NCBI GenBank assembly: GCA_028565635.1
Contig: JAOXYB010016154.1
Location: forward strand, 6,709 to 19,221
Length of the DNA: 12,513 nucleotides
Reading direction: 5' to 3'
DNA from: Phoronis ovalis
Taxonomy: Eukaryota > Phoronida > Phoronidae
Under the pieces are notes generated by a model, which had not been told where the DNA came from, did not search any database, and worked only from the letters and a program-made list of their open reading frames with translations. Below are positions 8,717-12,513 of the stretch, one piece after another. Position 1 is the first letter of the stretch; the number at the start of each line of letters is the position of its first letter. Made by a program: the position numbers and the translations under genes.

Positions 8717-8735
8717 TATAGTATTTTGACAAGGA

Positions 8736-9332
8736 CTGATTTATAATTGGTAAATATTGTAAAATGCTAATACTGCTTGAAAATGGCTAATGGGCACAAT
8801 GTTGTTGTGGCTTGTACTCTTTTAATATATGAAATTTTAAAGAGCAGAAGCCAAGAGTTTGAAAATGTTGTTAAGCTACTTTTGATAAATCTTATTACTG
8901 TCTAAACACTACATCCTTGTTACCTCTCGGAGCACTTTCACAAATTCAGTTAATAAGAACACAAGGAAATTAAGAAAAAACATTTTAGTCCCTCAAATGT
9001 AATCTAAGGAATCAACAACTTTTGTCTGTATGACCGAGCAATCTGGCATAAACTAGCAACGTTTGCTTTATTTTAGTATACAGCTCGTCAGAACATGACG
9101 AAAATTATGGTGATATCCATGAAACTAAACAGATCAAAATATCTACAAACATCCTTTCTCAAACAATATATGGTCTAGTAAATACACAGTCCACAGTTTT
9201 AGCAACATTTTTAACTGCATCACCAATGTTTCTTCTAAGAATTAATTCTTAATAATTATAATTTCCCAATCCAGTGTGTGAAATATGAGGCAACACAATG
9301 ACTGTTAGCATTGTCCCATAATGTCTGAAGTA
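8736..9332. other. Intergenic spacer between two convergent genes
   Basis: About 600 bp of AT-rich sequence separates the two likely polyadenylation signals. I see no exon, RNA gene or repeat. If the distal TRAPPC6 signal at 9067 is used, or the plus-strand transcript runs further, the spacer is smaller. Confidence 0.5.
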
Positions 9333-9338
9333 TTTATT
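9333..9338 (-). terminator. Polyadenylation signal AATAAA (TRAPPC6)
   Basis: The plus strand reads TTTATT, so the minus strand has AATAAA 44 nt after the TRAPPC6 stop codon. A second one lies at 9067-9072. The nearer signal implies a very short 3' UTR. Confidence 0.45.
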
Positions 9339-9382
9339 TTGCTTAAAACTCTCAGGTTCCCTGTACCTTGCACTAAGAATGG

Positions 9383-9414
9383 TTATGAGCGTTGTATCTC
9401 AATTTGAAATTTAC
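9383..9414 (-). CDS. TRAPPC6B: TRAPPC6 terminal coding exon, 32 nt
   Basis: The minus-strand acceptor is TTCTCTTCATTGTAG ending at 9415. The exon supplies the last two bases of a cysteine codon, then KFQIEIQRS and TAA. Family members end CKFQ-x-x-IQ plus one or two residues, so both position and frame fit well. Confidence 0.9.
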
Positions 9415-12167
9415 CTACAATGAAGAGAACAGTTTATTAAATAAATGACAGCTTGACCACATATAACTTTTTTATATCAGAAGGGCTGGTAAATAGGACC
9501 CTTGAGTTACAAGTCTTGCTCAAAAAGGGATAGTGTGAGAAAATGGCAGCTTAGTGCTCGATGTACAGAAATGTAATCTGACAAATAATGAAATGTCTCC
9601 CTAATGAAATTTCATTTACATTTTCCACATTCAAAAGATAGTTTAAGAAAGAATTATTGTCAAGTTCTATATCTTGCAACTATATTACTGTTTTGACTAA
9701 AAAAAAATAAAAAAATTTCCATGTGTGAATGGTGCTTTAACTCGTATGTCCCCTTAGTGGTGAAATTGGGAAACTGCAGGAAAGGGTCCTATTGGGATAT
9801 GAAGATAAAACAAAAACTGCATAATATTGTCTCCCTTTTTTCAATACAAATAGCAGCTGATAACCACTATAATGTCTCCATGTCCTTTAGCATTCTGAGT
9901 TAGTTTCTACTACAATCCCTAGTAGCTAGCTATCCAATCAAAATATAAATTGTTATGAAAAAAATAAGATAGCCAATGTCTGTTATTAAGAGATGTATCA
10001 ACATGTGCAAAAATTAAAATTAGCACTATGAGAGCTTTCTGTATTGTTAGAAGACCTTCTTCGGTCTTTTTAATAACTAGCATGATTACAATTGTAAATT
10101 TTAATATGTTGAGATCAACATTGACGGTTAACCCAATAATCGAGGAAGTTCTGCCCTAATTTTAGGACGGCTATTATTGAAAATAAATAACAAAGGACCA
10201 CTTACATGTAGGCATACAAGATACTTCAGCTGTAACTACAGATGTCACGCCGAGGTTATATAATGCTCCTCGTATTAAACCACATGGGAACGCCAGAAAC
10301 TGAAAGAATATTATTAACACGTAATTAAAAACTACAAAGATACTAACAAACATGTATATTCATTATGCGGTCTTGTTCCTACCATTATTATGTTTTGCAG
10401 TGCTTACTGTCAGATTGACACCGTAGACTTATTAGCCACCAGTCAATCATAACAGTTTCTTTAGATGATTTCTCTAGATCATGCTGATGAGAATGGAGGG
10501 ATGACTTATACGACGTACGTTTCCAACCATCTAGTTTATTTTCAAAACAGATCTTTGATTCATCGTCATGAAAATCACAGGACGTGACATCCTGTATTCC
10601 ATATCAGTGTTCTCCACAAAAAACTTATACCTGTTAAGGGCACCAATGAACTTTAGTACATAAACCTTGTATTATTTATCAACATTCTATCTATCCATGT
10701 TTGGGGTTTACATAAATAATATTATTGGCCCTGGAGAACACTGTTTTATGGAGAACACTGCGTATTTAGCAAACCTATTACTGTTCAGTGGTACTACAAT
10801 TTAAAACTTTTCGGGAAACATCGGCACCTAGACCAAAGTTTTGGTCAGCATGCCGCAAGGTCAGAAACATGATGGCATTTAATTGTAGACAAAGCATTTT
10901 GCGGGATTAAGTGTCTCGCCTGCGGCATAGCAGAACAAACATGGCTACTAGTCAGCTATATTGGAAACAATCAAAAATGTGATTCTGGATTATTCGTCCT
11001 CTAGTTATATCCCAATACTATGCCAAGTTTCACTAAGTTCCTACAAGTGGTGTAGGAAATATAAAAGAGACATGATAAAATGTTAACACTGCTGGTGTCC
11101 TGCTGCTATGCATTGAATAAGAATCATGAAGAATTATTACAGTTCATCTGTCACTGTCATCTTGACGTGTTCAAAGTGATAGTTAATTCTTTTGACCGTT
11201 GAACATTTTCAACAACTGTTCACCTATAATGCTAAATTCTACAAAGGCCACGGACAATTTATTGTTAATATTACAAAGTCAAAAAATCATATTAGCTATT
11301 TAATTTCCCGGGGGTTCAACTCAAGAGAATAGCTGGTACCTGTGTTTTTGAACAGGTTTTTAAAAAGCCCCCAAATACGTTTTTCCATTTTTAACTTTTG
11401 ATCCCTTTTCACTGAGTAAATTTTTTTTTAGATACCCTACTTATAAGTGTTGTATTTGAATTAAAATAAACAGGTAAATTAATCACCCTAAATGTGCACA
11501 GATAATCAAATAAAGTACTCTTTTGTATATTTGATAAAAAAAATTAACCCTAACTGCATAATTGGCCTTAAGGCGCTTTGTTTTTAAAATTAACCCTTTT
11601 TACGCATTTTTGATCACAAACAAGCATACCAGCCACTGATATGATCTGAGTTGGACCTCTGGATTTAATTCAAAACCATGGAGAGACATACCTTAGGTGC
11701 TTCTTCTAAATACTGTGTACTACTTGATATTTGCGTTAGTAGTTTAAATTTATTGTCTAAAAGAACATAAACACCCTGAAATAAAAATAAAAACTTTTCT
11801 GTAAAATGAGGCTAAACAGATTGCCTATGTCACCTGTACATTCTATAAAACATTTGTGCTTTCTTAAATCTAAAATAGTGATCGCTCTACCTCTAGAGGT
11901 ACCACATTGGATGGAACAATTCCAAAAAGGACTATCAACATTGGGACAATACTTGGCTATAATATGACAGACTTGATGATTTTGCCTTATAAATGCACTT
12001 TTTAATTTAAATTAATTTTAATAAATGTTGTTAAGACATGACTAGTTACCTGGTGATTTGTTCTAAGGTTGTCTACTTGCTTATTGTACAAAGCCATCCA
12101 GAAATCCTTGCAGATGAATTTCATTGTATCCAAATCATCCTTGAATCTAGGCATGTCTTTCGTGAAC
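9383..12167 (-). CDS. TRAPPC6B: TRAPP complex subunit 6 (TRAPPC6A/B family), 5'-partial
   Basis: Minus-strand join of 12050-12167, 11692-11775, 10206-10299 and 9383-9414. It encodes 108 residues after one split arginine codon, and stops at TAA (9385-9383). TRAPPC6 is a Bet3-superfamily subunit that pairs with TRAPPC3 in the TRAPP complexes, which tether vesicles and activate Rab GTPases in ER-Golgi and Golgi traffic. Family signatures seen are RFTKD, MKFICKDFW, VDNLRTNHQG, YVLLDNKFKLLTQ, QYLEEAPK, LAFPCGLIRGAL, VVTAEVS and CKFQIEIQ. All four internal junctions are GT...AG and in frame. The family is about 155-160 residues long, so about 50 N-terminal residues, including the LENMGFRVGQGLI-type segment, must lie beyond 12513. 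The choice between A and B paralogues is not decided here; invertebrates usually have one TRAPPC6. Confidence 0.93.
9415..10205 (-). other. Last intron of TRAPPC6, 791 bp
   Basis: Minus-strand intron from GTAAGT (10205) to TTGTAG (9415), phase 1. It contains a small hairpin-capable sequence, AAGACC...GGTCTT near 10050-10068, and a 14-bp perfect palindrome AATGAAATTTCATT at 9603-9616. The open frame at 9721-9903 has no family signal. Confidence 0.85.
10206..10299 (-). CDS. TRAPPC6B: TRAPPC6 exon: FLAFPCGLIRGAL...MPT segment
   Basis: The minus-strand acceptor is TATTCTTTCAG ending at 10300 and the donor GTAAGT starts at 10205. It has 31 codons plus the first base of a cysteine codon. It matches the family block LAFxCGLIRGALxNLGxxSxVTAEVSxMPxC. 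The usual threonine before the cysteine is a proline here (AFPCG). Confidence 0.93.
10605..10760. mobile_element. Candidate MITE with hAT-like terminal inverted repeats, 156 bp
   Basis: The left end reads CAGTGTTCTCCACAAAA and the right end, reverse-complemented, reads CAGTGTTCTCCATAAAA. A CAGTG start and this TIR style resemble non-autonomous hAT elements. The right TIR is partly duplicated in tandem (GGAGAACACTG occurs twice, 15-16 nt apart). No coding capacity is present. I could not find a convincing 8-bp target-site duplication, so the class is tentative. A related copy lies at 3681-3808. Confidence 0.6.
10845..10932. repeat. Short inverted repeat around GCCGCA / TGCGGC
   Basis: ATGCCGCAAGG at 10850-10860 faces CCTGCGGCAT at 10919-10928, with imperfect similarity continuing into the loop. 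The local GC content is higher than in the surrounding intron, which suggests an inserted repeat. The evidence is limited to this pairing. Confidence 0.35.
11692..11775 (-). CDS. TRAPPC6B: TRAPPC6 exon: GVYVLLDNKF...LEEAPK segment
   Basis: The minus-strand acceptor is TTTTTATTTCAG ending at 11776 and the donor GTATGT starts at 11691. The exon is 28 codons, phase 0 at both ends. It matches the family block G-x-YVLxDNxFxLL...QYLExAPK. Confidence 0.93.
12050..12167 (-). CDS. TRAPPC6B: TRAPPC6 exon: RFTKD...NLRTNHQ segment
   Basis: On the minus strand the acceptor is ATTTTTTGAAG, ending at 12168, and the donor GTAACT starts at 12049. The first base completes an arginine codon and 39 codons follow. 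The segment matches the family block that ends in NLRTNHQ, which is followed by a glycine in the next exon, as it is here. Confidence 0.93.
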
Positions 12168-12513
12168 CTTCAAAAAATATTACTAAATAAGACCCTCAAA
12201 ACAAGGTGAAATTTTTGCAATTAGTATATATTAACAAAAAAGAAGATGCTGAATTTCTCATTAATCCCCTATATCATATACTAGGTATACATCTACCTTT
12301 GTGTCTACATATGCGACAAGAGCAGCACATTCCAGGGGTCTTAATACTAGTCAAATTACCAGAATTTTTGAGCCCGAGACTTTATATTTTAGACATTATT
12401 CTATTGAAAGCAATGGGAAACGAGAATCTCTTGCTCACAACTGATGACGCAAGCTGTGTCATTAAGTGAGCCACATAGTGAGCACCACATGTGTATGTGG
12501 GCGCGGGAGTATA
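12168..12513 (-). other. TRAPPC6 intron, truncated by the window end
   Basis: Upstream of the 12050-12167 exon on the minus strand. No sequence here encodes the expected N-terminal family segment, so the stretch is read as intron. The preceding exon should end with two bases (AG or CG) of an arginine codon. The plus-strand open frame at 12206-12469 is treated as chance. Confidence 0.7.

Larger units (their letters stand above)
7198..8735 (+). other. Likely 3' UTR of the PHD/F-box/LRR gene
   Basis: Non-coding sequence follows the TGA and reaches an AATAAA at 8711-8716. An earlier AATAAA at 8229-8234 could give a shorter form. A Pumilio-type motif TGTATATA lies at 7789-7796, and a large inverted repeat at 7971-8110. 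The extent is inferred, not demonstrated. Confidence 0.55.
10300..11691 (-). other. TRAPPC6 intron, 1,392 bp
   Basis: Minus-strand phase 0 intron from GTATGT (11691) to TCTTTCAG (10300), the longest complete intron in the window. It holds the element with terminal inverted repeats at 10605-10760 and a smaller GC-richer inverted repeat at about 10845-10932. The rest is AT-rich and featureless. Confidence 0.85.

Noticed and set aside
9492-9793. 12-nt perfect inverted match (AATAGGACCCTT at 9492, AAGGGTCCTATT at 9782)
   Set aside because: Similarity does not extend past 12 nt. A few matches of this length are expected by chance in a 12.5-kb window.
9721-9903. A 60-codon plus-strand open frame
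   Set aside because: It lies within the TRAPPC6 intron on the opposite strand, has no recognisable motif, and has composition like its surroundings.
12206-12469. An 87-codon plus-strand open frame
   Set aside because: It lies in a TRAPPC6 intron, with no family signal and no splice-site support. Frames of this length occur by chance.
1-12513. Bacterial-type systems: operons, CRISPR arrays, Shine-Dalgarno sites, rho-independent terminators
   Set aside because: The spliced gene structures and conserved animal proteins show a eukaryotic nuclear locus. I saw no regularly spaced repeats of CRISPR type and no run of tightly packed frames.

Overview
The window looks like nuclear DNA of an animal, most likely an arthropod. 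It is AT-rich and has no operons. Two genes are built from short exons with clean GT...AG introns of roughly 250 to 1,400 bp, and several short inverted-repeat elements lie in the introns. The species cannot be named from the sequence.

Plus strand, 373-7197: ten consecutive exons join in one frame without a break and encode 813 residues plus the stop. The start of the protein lies upstream of the window. In order the product has a basic patch, a C4HC3 PHD-type zinc finger split by an intron, a long Pro/Ala/Thr/Ser-rich linker holding a compact unclassified block, an F-box, and a leucine-rich-repeat region running to an acidic C-terminal tail. This predicts a substrate adaptor of an SCF-type ubiquitin ligase, probably nuclear or chromatin-linked. 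The PHD/F-box/LRR order recalls KDM2 and FBXL19, but no JmjC or CXXC domain is visible and I cannot name the gene. A 3' UTR of about 1.5 kb probably runs to an AATAAA at 8711.

Minus strand, from 9383 to beyond 12513: four small exons, each too short to stand out as an ORF, assemble into the C-terminal two-thirds of a TRAPPC6-family subunit (TRAPPC6A/B, Bet3-like fold) of the TRAPP vesicle-tethering complex. The first exon or exons, about 50 residues, lie beyond 12513. The final coding exon is only 32 nt.

The two genes converge tail to tail, with about 600 bp between their likely polyadenylation signals. The remaining sequence is intronic or UTR. It contains a repeat of about 118 bp present in one intron of each gene in opposite orientation (the fuller copy has hAT-like terminal inverted repeats), and three other inverted-repeat structures that look like MITE remnants or RNA hairpins. 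I see no tRNA, rRNA, CRISPR array or recognisable viral sequence. The two genes have unrelated predicted roles (ubiquitin-ligase adaptor and membrane traffic), and their adjacency is not evidence of joint function.
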